A stretch of 64,000 bases of DNA from Aureispira sp. CCB-QB1. Its GTDB lineage: Bacteria; Bacteroidota; Bacteroidia; Chitinophagales; Saprospiraceae. Location: assembly GCF_000724545.1 (NCBI RefSeq), contig NZ_JHBV01000022.1, forward strand, positions 62,001-126,000. Reading direction: 5' to 3'. Below the pieces are notes generated by a model. It did not search any database and was not told where the DNA came from. It worked only from the letters and a program-made list of their open reading frames with translations. A program made the position numbers and the translations under genes. Of this stretch, positions 18,061 to 26,765 are shown one piece after another; the first letter of the stretch is position 1; each line of letters starts with the position of its first letter.

Positions 18061-18178
18061 AGATCTCCTAAGGTACACACAGCGCATTTATTAATTCTAC
18101 TATTTTAGTTTTCAACTAAAATACACAAGTATTTTGCCCTTTGTGATCATACCCAATACAACATTGAACAATATTTTT

Positions 18179-18213
18179 AACAGGGAATTTAGGCTGCGCC
18201 TAAATTCCCTGTT
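18179..18213. other. 16-bp perfect inverted repeat with 3-nt loop
   Basis: Arms 18179-18194 and 18198-18213 are exact reverse complements (AACAGGGAATTTAGGC) around TGC. It lies between convergent genes, with no T run directly after either arm. It may be a bidirectional terminator, a transcript-end stabiliser or a REP-like element. Confidence 0.7.
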
Positions 18214-18274
18214 ACTTATTTATTCTTACCTCTCTCCAATAAAATTGCCAGTCAATTCAGTAACTACCCCAAAA

Positions 18275-18294
18275 GGTCTCTTCTCCAAGAGACC
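18275..18294 (-). terminator. Terminator of the 18301-19170 gene
   Basis: 8-bp stem (GGTCTCTT/AAGAGACC, 4-nt loop). On the minus strand it is followed by TTTT. It starts 6 nt beyond the stop codon of the minus-strand gene. Confidence 0.7.
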
Positions 18295-18300
18295 AGCCAT

Positions 18301-19170
18301 TTATTGCGTTTTTATTTGCTTATATCCAATAGAATCTTCTATCTTAAGTAACTCGGGTGAACTATATTTCTCTACAATAGTACTCCAAGACCCAGCGTCT
18401 CCTTGGTTCTGTATTTCAAAACACCTGCTAAAAGATAGTGGTGATAATGGAATATCTACAGTGCTATCTACTAAACTAATTTTAGTATGGTAATAAAATA
18501 GCCAAAAAATAGGGGTTAATTGAGGCGTATCAGATTGTGCTATATCGAGGGATAAGCCTCCTGCCCCACCATGAAATGACATATAAGTCAGAGAAAGCAT
18601 AAAATATCGAACAATTGGTGTATCATGGCGCCATGTAGATAATGCAGTATGATTCAACTGAATACTTTCAAGACAATGATCATCCATTAGTTTTCGAAGT
18701 ACACGTCTATACCAACCATTATAAGGTCCTTGCTTAGAACTTTCGTCTAACGCAGTATAGATTTCATCCATTAAAAGCCCTATTGTTTCCATAGAAGATT
18801 CATAGAAGCCATCTTCAGTCCATTGATGCATCGTTTCTAATATATCGTTGATATCGGTTACAGATGCCAGCGCCGCTCCTAACACTTGTACAAGTAAATC
18901 ACTTTCTTCAGTATTCAAAGATTCTAAGCTAAAAAATTGGTTGCCTAATTTGCTAATAATAAAATCTACTTCTTGAGAAGATAATACTGCTTTTTCTAAA
19001 TCCCAGATACTTGCCGTGGCGTCATTAAGACGAGCACGGATGAGCGGCAAATAACGCTTTTGAGCTGCCTCCAATAACTTAGGTTCGTTTTTTAGTAACT
19101 CTAATCCTTCTTTAAGGTTATTAACATCTTCTGACTCTAATAATTCAAATAATTGCTGCTGATTAGCCAT
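18301..19170 (-). CDS. Uncharacterised cytoplasmic protein
   Basis: A protein of 289 residues, no signal peptide or membrane segment. The first ~180 residues are acidic and helical with a HEAT-like rhythm (LLESEDVNNLKEGLELLKNEP). The rest has Trp/Tyr-rich stretches (RYFMLSLTYMSFHGGAGGLSLD). No family recognised. A possible -7 element lies at 19240-19247 and a terminator follows directly. It stands alone between the sulfur operon and unrelated genes. Confidence 0.6.
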   Translation of the reverse strand: MANQQQLFELLESEDVNNLKEGLELLKNEPKLLEAAQKRYLPLIRARLNDATASIWDLEKAVLSSQEVDFIISKLGNQFFSLESLNTEESDLLVQVLGAALASVTDINDILETMHQWTEDGFYESSMETIGLLMDEIYTALDESSKQGPYNGWYRRVLRKLMDDHCLESIQLNHTALSTWRHDTPIVRYFMLSLTYMSFHGGAGGLSLDIAQSDTPQLTPIFWLFYYHTKISLVDSTVDIPLSPLSFSRCFEIQNQGDAGSWSTIVEKYSSPELLKIEDSIGYKQIKTQ

Positions 19171-19239
19171 TTTATTATGTTGTTTTTAAGAAAAAAATAC
19201 ATTACGCTTACCCTACATCCAATAAGTATCATAAATGAA

Positions 19240-19247
19240 CAAAACTA
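19240..19247 (-). promoter_or_regulatory. Possible -7 element (TAGTTTTG) for the 18301-19170 gene
   Basis: Minus-strand match to TAnnTTTG, 70 nt upstream of the start codon. A TTTG lies 15 nt further upstream (19263-19266), slightly close. Confidence 0.4.
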
Positions 19248-19420
19248 CATACACTTAGGGGACAAAATCATCAAGATAAATTAAATTGTTATGACAAATT
19301 TATTTTAGTACTCTGTAAAGTGAAGCATTTAACGTCCAAAGCATTCCTGCGGTTATTGGGGCAATAATCTCTAAATATACTACAAAAAATACAGCATTTA
19401 ATATCAAAAATAAATTATCT

Positions 19421-19855
19421 ATGAACAACAACCTCTCCGATGATAACGGAAATAGAATATCCAGATCAACAGGACAAAAAGCTAGAACTACAGACTTAAT
19501 AATTTCAGAACATATTATACTTATTGGTAGCCTTATAGCACTCGCCATATTATATACTCAATATGGGATTCTTGCCATTTGGGAAGGAATTCAATTGATG
19601 ATCACTCCCCTTTTATATACTATTCTTTGGAGAAGAAAATCCACTAAATTTGAATGGTCTACACAAACGATAACACTCCAATCTGGTGAAATGCTCATCC
19701 TTGCCCTCCTAGGGATTTTACAAAGCTTTTGCTTGGTATTAATGGCATTGGGCGAATGTAACCTTATCGGAGCAATAACAATTATTTATGGCGTAACTTG
19801 CTTATTTTATATTCTAAAAACTTTTTGGGTGTCCTATACTATAGACTGCCAATAA
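19421..19855 (+). CDS. Small multi-spanning membrane protein, unknown
   Basis: A protein of 144 residues. After a ~28-residue polar N-terminus, four hydrophobic segments follow (IILIGSLIALAILY, LMITPLLYTILW, MLILALLGILQSFCLVLMAL, AITIIYGVTCLFYIL). No conserved motif is recognised. The coding frame is plausible by codon use, but there is no operon partner, so it is supported mainly by length and topology. Confidence 0.5.
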   Translation: MNNNLSDDNGNRISRSTGQKARTTDLIISEHIILIGSLIALAILYTQYGILAIWEGIQLMITPLLYTILWRRKSTKFEWSTQTITLQSGEMLILALLGILQSFCLVLMALGECNLIGAITIIYGVTCLFYILKTFWVSYTIDCQ

Positions 19856-19990
19856 AATAAGCTTATGATTAAAAATATTTAATACCAAGTCCCCAAACCA
19901 TGACGTTGTTGAGAACATACTATTTTTCCATGACCTAAAATTTTACATTGAATTATTAGATGGTTTGCCACTGTTCTAATTCCTGAATGA

Positions 19991-19998
19991 TATCTTTG
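19991..19998 (+). promoter_or_regulatory. -7 promoter element (TATCTTTG) of the SDR gene
   Basis: Exact TAnnTTTG match, with TTTG 23 nt upstream (19964-19967). It lies downstream of the in-frame ATG 19987, so that ATG cannot be the start and ATG 20059 is used. Confidence 0.65.
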
Positions 19999-20058
19999 CA
20001 CTCAAAGGGACTTGCTGCACCAAACAGCACATCATTATTAAAAATAAAATCAATCAAA

Positions 20059-20775
20059 ATGGAAAAATTAACAGGGAAAAAAGCCATTATAACAGGAGGT
20101 AGTAGAGGTTTAGGAAAAGCAACAGCATTGGCATTAGCCAAAGAAGGAGTAGATGTTGCTGTCACAGGTAGAAATGAGGAAAAGCTAAAAGCAACCGTTG
20201 CAGAATTGAAAAAATTAGGCATCAATGCAACCTATGCGGTATTTGATGTTGGAAATTATGAGGCTGTCAAAAAAGGAATTGATCATTTAATCCAAAGTCT
20301 TGGTTCTATAGATATTCTAATTAATAATGCAGGAATAGCTGCTTTTGGTTCATTAAATGAAATGGCGGTCAGCGAGTGGACACAAATTATACAAACGAAT
20401 TTAATGGGGATGTACTACGTAACCAAAGAAGTCTTGCCCCACTTAATTGACCAAAATGAAGGCGATATTATCAATGTTTCTTCAACCGCTGGACTAAATG
20501 GAAATGCAACGACCTCTGCATATTCTGCATCCAAATTTGCCGTTATAGGAATGTCTGAATCACTAATGAAAGAGGTGCGTAAAAATAACATTAGAGTTTG
20601 CACTTTAACTCCAAGTACAATTGCTTCCGATATGTCTCTAAATCTAGGTATAACAGATGGCAATGAAGAAAAAGTGTTGCAGCCAGAAGATTTTGCAGCA
20701 TTAATTGTTGCGAGCTTACAACTTCCTAGACGAGCAATGCTTAAAGGAGCATCTTTGTGGTCTACGAATCCTTAA
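20059..20775 (+). CDS. Short-chain dehydrogenase/reductase (3-oxoacyl-ACP reductase-like)
   Basis: A classical SDR of 238 residues. Cofactor motif TGGSRGLGKA near residue 10 (GxxxGxG), NNAG near 90, catalytic S-x(12)-Y-x3-K as SSTAGLNGNATTSAYSASK near 137-155. The TGRNEEK motif after strand 2 favours NADP(H). FabG/YgfF-like enzymes of this shape reduce 3-oxoacyl or other carbonyl groups in the cytosol; the substrate is unknown. The start is set by the promoter at 19991-19998. Single gene, ending at a strong bidirectional terminator. Confidence 0.85.
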   Translation: MEKLTGKKAIITGGSRGLGKATALALAKEGVDVAVTGRNEEKLKATVAELKKLGINATYAVFDVGNYEAVKKGIDHLIQSLGSIDILINNAGIAAFGSLNEMAVSEWTQIIQTNLMGMYYVTKEVLPHLIDQNEGDIINVSSTAGLNGNATTSAYSASKFAVIGMSESLMKEVRKNNIRVCTLTPSTIASDMSLNLGITDGNEEKVLQPEDFAALIVASLQLPRRAMLKGASLWSTNP

Positions 20776-20809
20776 AAAATTCCTAGTTTATCATTATCTG
20801 TATTACTTT

Positions 20810-20862
20810 AGAGACCATTCAAAAATTTATCATTGACATTGTTTTTGAATGGTCTCTTTTTA
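20810..20862. terminator. Bidirectional terminator between SDR and VWA genes
   Basis: Arms 20810-20825 and 20842-20857 pair over 16 bp (AGAGACCATTCAAAAA), followed by TTTTT on the plus strand. It serves the SDR gene and probably also the convergent VWA lipoprotein gene. Confidence 0.8.
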
Positions 20863-20873
20863 TCTTTGTTCAC

Positions 20874-21914
20874 TTATTCGCTAACTATAGTTGTATTAAA
20901 TAAAAACCTATATTCAACAGGATTTTCTAACAAGGCATCATTTGTATTATAATACAAATCATATACCGCTGCAACTGAATTAGAAAACCTCGTAAATACC
21001 TCTTCTAATTCTGTCAAGTCTTTGGGGAAAGAAAAATTTCCATTAACAGCAAGTCGTTCCAATACCGACTCATCTACACTATTTTGATTGCCCTCAAAAC
21101 CAATTGTATAATGAGAAATTCCAGATGCATTTAAGGAATCAATAATCTCTAACTCATCTTGAAACTGCGGATCAAACTGAAAATTGCTCACTCCATCTGT
21201 AAATGTTAGGATTCCTGTTCCATCTGCCCCCGAATTATTTAACAATACAATAGCATCATTGATTGACTCATAAAGTGCTGTTTCACTTCTACCCTCTAAT
21301 TGATAAGATCCAATGGAAGGGTCATTAAAAATTGAGTTATTATCAATGAACTGATTCAAGGTTGAAGCAATAGAAGTAAAACCTTGTACCACACTTCCTC
21401 TTGAAAATTTCACGATGGCAATTCTTGCATCTGGGTTAGAATTCAGTATGTCTGTAACCATCTTTTTGGCATTCGATTTTACGGCACTAATATTATTCCC
21501 TAACGAACTACTCACATCCAAGACTAGTACAATATCTAAGCTCTTAGACAAAGAAAATCGCATTTCATTTTCAACATCAACAATCCAACAATCTGCCTTT
21601 CTTTGACTAACCACATTATCAACAACATAAACTGTCTTTCCTTCTTTAAATGTAACGCCAGAATAGAGTAAATCAATTCGTCCATTCCCTAAAGGAACTA
21701 TAGTCGGAACATTCGCAATATTTATTTTTGAAGAAGAAGCTGTCGGATCAATTGTCAGTGTTGGTCCCGCAGATGAAGTATTTAGGTATTTTGCAGAAAG
21801 CTTTGTGTCATGATCGGGCGTATCATTTTCACAAGGGTCAGTAGGTTCTGGGTCACATCCAGAAAAGGCCATCATAGTCAAAAAAAGACAAGAAACAATC
21901 ATTGGATACTTCAT
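20874..21914 (-). CDS. VWA-domain lipoprotein
   Basis: A protein of 346 residues with a lipobox (MMAFSGC, Cys20), so envelope-anchored. Residues ~128-310 form a von Willebrand factor A domain. The MIDAS motif is DVSSSLGNN, the later acidic loop ILTFTDGVSN, and strand pattern SLDIVLVLD and ARIAIVKFS. VWA domains mediate metal-dependent protein binding. No sorting domain. It stands alone; partner unknown. Confidence 0.8.
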   Translation of the reverse strand: MKYPMIVSCLFLTMMAFSGCDPEPTDPCENDTPDHDTKLSAKYLNTSSAGPTLTIDPTASSSKINIANVPTIVPLGNGRIDLLYSGVTFKEGKTVYVVDNVVSQRKADCWIVDVENEMRFSLSKSLDIVLVLDVSSSLGNNISAVKSNAKKMVTDILNSNPDARIAIVKFSRGSVVQGFTSIASTLNQFIDNNSIFNDPSIGSYQLEGRSETALYESINDAIVLLNNSGADGTGILTFTDGVSNFQFDPQFQDELEIIDSLNASGISHYTIGFEGNQNSVDESVLERLAVNGNFSFPKDLTELEEVFTRFSNSVAAVYDLYYNTNDALLENPVEYRFLFNTTIVSE

Positions 21915-22059
21915 AGGAGTTAATTTTATATAAGTTCATTTATATGAAATACAATTCTAATATACGAATTATTATTTCTACAAACAAAAAACGCACCACT
22001 TAACTCACTGACAATTAAAAGTTTCTAGATTTCTATATTTTAATGTGATTTGACACAAT

Positions 22060-22150
22060 TCTCTCTCATTTTTCGAAGTTTGTTTTGGTAATTTTTAGCT
22101 ACTAAAAATTGAAGTATGCGTTTCTATTTTTTACGGACATTATATAAAAA
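22060..22150 (-). pseudogene. Decayed 5' end of a tyrosine-recombinase (integrase) gene
   Basis: This stretch aligns over ~80 nt with 29410-29490, which carries the start of an integrase fragment. On the minus strand the relic would read LQFLVAKNYQNKLRK, against MIQFSVVYNYKNKLRK in the other copy. The initiating ATG is lost and no ORF remains. By eye about three quarters of the bases agree. The rest of the 21915-22218 gap holds nothing else I recognise. Confidence 0.55.
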
Positions 22151-22218
22151 TATTTTTCAGGTGTACCTAAGAATAAGTAACAGTTAGTACAAGTATGCCC
22201 CAGCAGCTATGATTTATC

Positions 22219-22662
22219 TTATAATGTCAGATGCTTTTTTGATTTATAATTATTCTCTACCAATTTTAAGCGCAACCTTGAAATACCTTTTAAAATTTCA
22301 TTACGATTCTTTTTACTTTTTATCCATTGTGGAAGTCGACTAGCTAAGCTCCTATTTATATTGGGCATTCGTTCTCTTAGATCAGATTCAACATATCTTT
22401 CAATAAAGGCTAAATGCTCCAAGTTCATAGCCCAAAACGTATGACCACAACAAGGTGTTGTTAGGAAATCTTCTATTTCTACTGTTATTGGCGTAAGACT
22501 ATACCAAGAGTCCATTGGTTTAAATTTTTTATTAAATCCACAATGAATACAAGCAATTTTTAAGTCTAAAAAATCGACAGGTTTGGAACATTTCAGGCAA
22601 CTAACTATCCGATAGTCATAGAAGTGACTTAAAAGTTCTCCTTTATCTTCAAACTTTTTCAT
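22219..22662 (-). CDS. Zinc-ribbon-like protein, unknown
   Basis: A protein of 147 residues. CLKCSKPVDFLDLKIACIHCG (residues ~18-38) is a CxxC...CxxC zinc-ribbon pattern, and a further CC followed by H lies near residue 70 (TTPCCGHTFW). The C-terminal half is basic and helical (KSKKNRNEILKGISRLRLK). No signal peptide. Its ATG overlaps the stop of the upstream gene by 4 nt, so the two are translationally coupled. The size and pairing resemble toxin-immunity accessory genes of polymorphic-toxin regions, but this is not shown. Confidence 0.55.
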   Translation of the reverse strand: MKKFEDKGELLSHFYDYRIVSCLKCSKPVDFLDLKIACIHCGFNKKFKPMDSWYSLTPITVEIEDFLTTPCCGHTFWAMNLEHLAFIERYVESDLRERMPNINRSLASRLPQWIKSKKNRNEILKGISRLRLKLVENNYKSKKHLTL

Positions 22663-23042
22663 TGTTCCTTTACGATTAATTTATAGGTCATTTTATTCCA
22701 TTTTGAACTCATGCCTTGCAAAAACATCAAATTTCCAAATTCATCCATATTATCTTCTCTACCTGAAATTTCTATCCATTTTTTATAGAATGATTCAAAT
22801 TCTTCTTGATTATATTCGGGCAAATGAAATTCTGATAAATTCCAATACTTTTCAAACTCAACGCTTTTGAGTTCCAAAGAGTCTAGTTTTTCTATTCCGA
22901 TATGCTTTAAAAGCAAATACAATTCTTTTTCATTATTCAAAATAATAGTCTGAAAATCAGAATAAAAACTAACAAAGCTTTCTATATTCTTAAAATTATT
23001 TAGGTCAAAATCGTTACTTGCTATAAAATTAAAATTCATCAT
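22659..23042 (-). CDS. Small acidic cytoplasmic protein, unknown
   Basis: A protein of 127 residues, acidic, rich in Phe/Tyr/Trp/Asn, no signal peptide or membrane segment. No family recognised. It is coupled by a 4-nt overlap to the zinc-ribbon gene downstream. A perfect 14-bp palindrome at 23086-23099 lies 44 nt upstream of its start, in the divergent spacer shared with 23173. The composition would suit an immunity-type protein; that is a guess. Confidence 0.5.
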   Translation of the reverse strand: MMNFNFIASNDFDLNNFKNIESFVSFYSDFQTIILNNEKELYLLLKHIGIEKLDSLELKSVEFEKYWNLSEFHLPEYNQEEFESFYKKWIEISGREDNMDEFGNLMFLQGMSSKWNKMTYKLIVKEQ

Positions 23043-23085
23043 ATGTTCTAATTGCGGTTAGCAGTTCGTGTATATAATATAATAC

Positions 23086-23099
23086 TGAGGTGCACCTCA
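23086..23099. promoter_or_regulatory. Perfect 14-bp palindrome (possible operator)
   Basis: TGAGGTG/CACCTCA with no spacer, in the 130-bp gap between the divergent genes ending at 23042 (minus) and starting at 23173 (plus). A dyad this perfect in an AT-rich spacer suggests a repressor site; the binding protein is unknown. Confidence 0.4.
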
Positions 23100-23172
23100 A
23101 TTTTGTATTTAGTTGGAATTTAAATTAATCTTTTTTTGTTAAAAAAGTACACTTTCTCTAAAACGAATTACG

Positions 23173-23640
23173 ATGCATCAACCCATAAGAAAATTTAGAT
23201 CTGATATAAGTATTTTTGTCCGTCCTTTGTTTATTTTTTTTATCCCCTTAGGACTATTTATGTTTGTGATGGGAATGGCTGGTGCTTATAAACATGGTTT
23301 TTCTAATCTTCCCGATTTATTATTTGTTTTATTTTTTCCGTGGATATGTTTCTTGATACTATGCTTACTTTTAGCCTTCATGAGAATGCTTTTTACTATA
23401 ACAGTATTTCATAATGGTATAAAGTGTTACGATGCGGTTGGTTTTTATCATTTTGTAAAGTGGAATGAAATCACCAAAGTTTATCGTCAATCAGTAGAAG
23501 GCATACCTTACGTTTTTGTAGAAGCTAGAGAACTAAAGAGACCTTTAACAATCCCACTCTATTTAGAAGATATGGAAGACTTCGTAAACTTGATAAAGAA
23601 AAAGGATGTAATTGGCTTTTTAGCAGATGAACTTTACTAA
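23173..23640 (+). CDS. Two-helix membrane protein with PH-like C-terminal domain
   Basis: A protein of 155 residues. Two transmembrane helices (residues ~20-38, FIFFIPLGLFMFVMGMAGA; ~50-78) are followed by a beta-rich cytoplasmic part (ITVFHNGIKCYDAVGFYHFVKWNEITKVYRQ...PLTIPLYLEDMEDFVNLI). That pattern resembles the bacterial PH-like (bPH/YcxB) fold. Start ATG 23173 is the first in frame. Role unknown; located in the AT-rich accessory block. Confidence 0.5.
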   Translation: MHQPIRKFRSDISIFVRPLFIFFIPLGLFMFVMGMAGAYKHGFSNLPDLLFVLFFPWICFLILCLLLAFMRMLFTITVFHNGIKCYDAVGFYHFVKWNEITKVYRQSVEGIPYVFVEARELKRPLTIPLYLEDMEDFVNLIKKKDVIGFLADELY

Positions 23641-23700
23641 CATTACTTCCTTAAAACCACGCAGTAGCAACGAAGTTAAATTGTATTAGTTTGATTATTT
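23641..23700. repeat. Copy of dispersed intergenic repeat (core plus ATTAGTTTGATT)
   Basis: CATTACTTCCTTAAAACCAC followed by GCAGTAGCAACGAAG matches the repeat core seen at 36501-36530, 40585-40610, 50435-50470 and 62604-62633. The linked motif ATTAGTTTGATT also recurs in the copy at 63414-63575. Confidence 0.6.
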
Positions 23701-23715
23701 GACACTTTATCTGAA

Positions 23716-24702
23716 ATGAATATAAATCAGTTTAAAAAAAAACTTTATCCTCAATTAATAAAACTTGAAAAGTCACGAAGATATAGAAATATTCTTTATT
23801 CAACTTCTTATCTAATATATTTAATTCCAATATCTATTTTATTAGGAACTTTTCCTTTTGAAGAAGAGAAGAAAAGCTTTGTACCATTAATTGGAATGAT
23901 ATCATCGCTCATTCTTTTCTTTTTAATTGAACCATTCCTTTTATCTCCCCAAAAGAAAAGCTATAAGAAGAACTTTAATCAATTAATATTAGCAAAGTTT
24001 GTAACAACTTTATTTCCTGAATTAAGTTATTTTCCAGATAAATATTTTGATAAAAATACCTTTAAGTATAGTAAGTTATATAGAAATCGACATTGGATTC
24101 AATCAATAGGCTCTTTTGAAGGGCTAACTAAATCAAATCTAAAATTTAAATTTACTAAACTACGAAGTTCAGAGGCACTAGATAGAAAATTAAACTTACC
24201 TCCATTTAATGGTTTGTTTTATGTGTTAGAAATTCCCAATATATCTTTCCCATACATTTTAATTTTAGGCGCTAATAAGTCAGAGTTTTTAGATGATGAG
24301 CATTTTAAATTAAAACAAATTCCAATTGCTAGGATGAACGCATCTCTTAATAAGATGTGTACTATTTATAGTGAGGTAGAAAAAGATGCATATACAATTA
24401 TTCAGATGAATTTTATCAAAGAATTAGAGCGGATTTATAAGGAATTGACTTCCTCATTTACAATCTGTTTTTATGATAATAAAATGTATATTGCCTTAGA
24501 AAAGCTTGATTTTTTTGAAGTCAAACTTAGAGCACCTTTAGTTAGTAATAGCTTAATTTCTAAGTTGTATAAAGACATATCTCAGTCTATAGACTTAATT
24601 AACAGTATTAGTAGACATTTCTTGAATTTTGATAATATCAATTTTAAGGGACTTTCAAAAAATAATGATGACGATTTACTTTATGATCATTTAATACTTT
24701 AA
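23716..24702 (+). CDS. DUF3137-like membrane protein
   Basis: A protein of 328 residues. Two transmembrane segments near residues 28-45 and 57-78 (IYLIPISILLGTF, LIGMISSLILFFLI), then a cytoplasmic alpha/beta part. RHWIQSIGSFEG and NGLFYVLEIPN resemble the DUF3137 core, in which a 'F.G.F...D' strand follows a short domain; the C-terminal helix (KDISQSIDLINSISRHF) also fits. The AT content of this gene is clearly higher than that of housekeeping genes in the window, which suggests acquisition. Function of the family is unknown. Confidence 0.5.
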   Translation: MNINQFKKKLYPQLIKLEKSRRYRNILYSTSYLIYLIPISILLGTFPFEEEKKSFVPLIGMISSLILFFLIEPFLLSPQKKSYKKNFNQLILAKFVTTLFPELSYFPDKYFDKNTFKYSKLYRNRHWIQSIGSFEGLTKSNLKFKFTKLRSSEALDRKLNLPPFNGLFYVLEIPNISFPYILILGANKSEFLDDEHFKLKQIPIARMNASLNKMCTIYSEVEKDAYTIIQMNFIKELERIYKELTSSFTICFYDNKMYIALEKLDFFEVKLRAPLVSNSLISKLYKDISQSIDLINSISRHFLNFDNINFKGLSKNNDDDLLYDHLIL

Positions 24703-24854
24703 TTAGAATACTAAAAAATTGATTTTAGAATATAGATGGGCGTCTTAACCGCTAAATTCATCTAAAAAATATGTCGCCCCACATAGCTAGTAATTCTTAA
24801 AAAGAATCCATCAAATTACCCAAAACTGCTAAATTAGAAAAACTCAAAAAATAA

Positions 24855-25715
24855 ATGAAACTACTTTTCTGTCTTTCAATCCTATTGCTTCTATCTAGCT
24901 GTACACAACCGCAAGAAACAAATCCTCTGGCTAAAAAAGTAGAGTCCTTGACATTTTTTCAAGACCTCAACCAATATTTTACCTTAAAACCTTTACCCAA
25001 TAATTTATTGGACTCTCTAAGAACTAGAAAAAAGTGGCAACAGTTTGGAGGCACTACAACTTACCCTATTTTGCCTAAAACAGGTAATCAATCAGGCTTT
25101 TTGTCCAGTGAATATGGAAATTGTAGCAATTTATTTTTAGTTCGTCAAAAACATGCTTCTGGTGGAGGTGGACATTATGATATCTTGTTTACACTCCACC
25201 CAGAAACAGGAGAGCTAATTGATCAAATCATTGTCGGGGAAGAAAGTTACCTAACCTCTTTAAGACACCAAACTATTTGGGTAGCTCCCTTAGACAATTA
25301 TGTTTTTCATGTTTACGGAATGGACAAAATTGATAGTCTCACCGTAGATCAATGTTTGGAAATAAATAATGAGTTAGCTTGTCAGCATCCTATTTCTAGA
25401 TATTTTTTTGTGGATGACAATTGGAATTTCCAGCCTATAAAAACACATAAAATTTCCAATGGAAGACGTTTCCCTTTCTTATCCAATCAATTCTTAGAAG
25501 CTTATGCGTTCAATAACTATGATAAAGAAACACTTCAGCTCATGTCTGCGGAAATTTATGCACAATATGGCTATACTTTCAAAGACTCTGAACTGCAAGC
25601 CTATTTCAATCAACAAAAATGGTATCATGCTCAAACGTTAGAAAATATCGAGGAATTGTTTTCTAGTTTTGAGCGACATAATTTGGAGCTGATTCAGTCT
25701 AGAATTTCTAACTAA
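24855..25715 (+). CDS. Lipoprotein with C-terminal YARHG domain
   Basis: A protein of 286 residues with lipobox LLLLSSC (Cys16). The central part has an HYDILFTLHPETGELIDQI strand pattern. The C-terminal ~60 residues (LQLMSAEIYAQYGYTFKDSELQAYFNQQKWY...LSSFERHNLELI) match the YARHG domain: an IYA-x-x-G-Y motif, 'L..YF....WY', then a final helix. YARHG is an extracellular domain of unknown function in envelope proteins. Monocistronic by position. Confidence 0.7.
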   Translation: MKLLFCLSILLLLSSCTQPQETNPLAKKVESLTFFQDLNQYFTLKPLPNNLLDSLRTRKKWQQFGGTTTYPILPKTGNQSGFLSSEYGNCSNLFLVRQKHASGGGGHYDILFTLHPETGELIDQIIVGEESYLTSLRHQTIWVAPLDNYVFHVYGMDKIDSLTVDQCLEINNELACQHPISRYFFVDDNWNFQPIKTHKISNGRRFPFLSNQFLEAYAFNNYDKETLQLMSAEIYAQYGYTFKDSELQAYFNQQKWYHAQTLENIEELFSSFERHNLELIQSRISN

Positions 25716-25892
25716 AATTCAACACCTAAAAAAGAAGTTGTATTGACGTTGGGAATGACTTCATCCCTTCTTAAAAATCATTATTCAATTAAACAAAAAA
25801 ACTCTAATCTATCCCTAGATTAAAGCTTTGTATCTTGAAAAAAATGCTAACATATAAAAATCAGGACTTAGGCAAACAGCTTTCATTCCTAT

Positions 25893-26765
25893 TTATTTTA
25901 AATGCCAAGCATAAATATCATAACCACCTTTGCCTTCTTTTCGATCAGAAGCTAAATAACCATATTTTCCTCTTATTATAAATCCTTCTTCATTAGCTTC
26001 TGTGTTAAGCCCATCTAAAGCCATTACATTTTCCCATTTACCGTTCTTCTCTTTAGAAAAGTAAATATCATATCCCCCTTTACCAGTTTTTCTATCTGAA
26101 GAAAAATAGAGCATATTATCATCCGCTATAAATGGTGAAATTTCATTTTCTTCTGAATTAACATCTGGTCCAAGGTTAACAGGTGGCGACCATCTACCCT
26201 TCTCAAAAAAGGAAACATATAAATCCCATCCACCAAATCCTCCTGGCATATCAGAAGCAAAAAACATCATAGAACCATCTGATGTCAAATTAGGGTAAGC
26301 AACATTATAATAATCTTTCTTAGGAGCATTTTTATCATACATAATTACCCATGGCAATCTAGTCATCTCTTCCCACCCTTTTTCACCTCTTTTTGCTCTT
26401 AGTATAATAGACCCTCCATTTTTGCTCGGGCGTGCTGCTATAGCCATATCTGACTCTTTAGAAATAAAAAACTGTTTATTACCCAAATTATTTTTTAATC
26501 CATTGTCATAAGATTCAGGTATAGAATATAAATATTGATTCAAAGCCTTGTTTTTAACTGTTAATTTACTGATATAAATATCCTCTATATTTCTTTTTTG
26601 ATTTGATGCAAAAATCAGATAAGCTCTTCCTTCCTGATCATAAAAGGCAGGAGCTTTTTCGTTTTTTTCCGTATTGACGGCTTTTAAGTTGGTAATTTCG
26701 TAGTTTTTTTGTGCATTCAAAGACTCCAATAATAATATTGCACTTAGTAAGATGAGTAGTTTCAT
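25893..26765 (-). CDS. Secreted PD40 (WD40-like) beta-propeller protein
   Basis: A protein of 290 residues with a signal peptide (LLILLSAILLLESLNAQ). Repeated PD40 blades are visible in the second half: FFASDMPGGFGGWDLYVSFFEKGRWSPPVNLG, YFSSDRKTGKGGYDIYFSKEKNGKWENV and YLASDRKEGKGGYDIYAW. Such propellers often partner OmpA-type proteins in this phylum and may bind peptide or glycan. It lacks the usual OmpA or sorting domain, so it is probably periplasmic. Alone in its transcript. Confidence 0.75.
   Translation of the reverse strand: MKLLILLSAILLLESLNAQKNYEITNLKAVNTEKNEKAPAFYDQEGRAYLIFASNQKRNIEDIYISKLTVKNKALNQYLYSIPESYDNGLKNNLGNKQFFISKESDMAIAARPSKNGGSIILRAKRGEKGWEEMTRLPWVIMYDKNAPKKDYYNVAYPNLTSDGSMMFFASDMPGGFGGWDLYVSFFEKGRWSPPVNLGPDVNSEENEISPFIADDNMLYFSSDRKTGKGGYDIYFSKEKNGKWENVMALDGLNTEANEEGFIIRGKYGYLASDRKEGKGGYDIYAWHLK

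Noticed and set aside
18141-18150. TGTGATCATA after the DUF983 gene as a third Crp/Fnr operator
   Set aside because: Only one half-site is present and no promoter element follows.
18134-18493. 119-codon plus-strand frame
   Set aside because: Overlaps the minus-strand gene at 18301 and includes the perfect hairpin and the terminator; a shadow frame.
22044-22057. TGTGATTTGACACA, a CRP-site look-alike
   Set aside because: The half-sites are two bases too close (14 bp instead of TGTGA-N6-TCACA, 16 bp), there is no -7 element at the proper distance, and it lies behind genes.
22190-22210. TGCCCC near 22194 as a tRNA-Leu 3'-end attachment-site copy
   Set aside because: Only about six bases agree with the tRNA 3' end; too short to support an att site.
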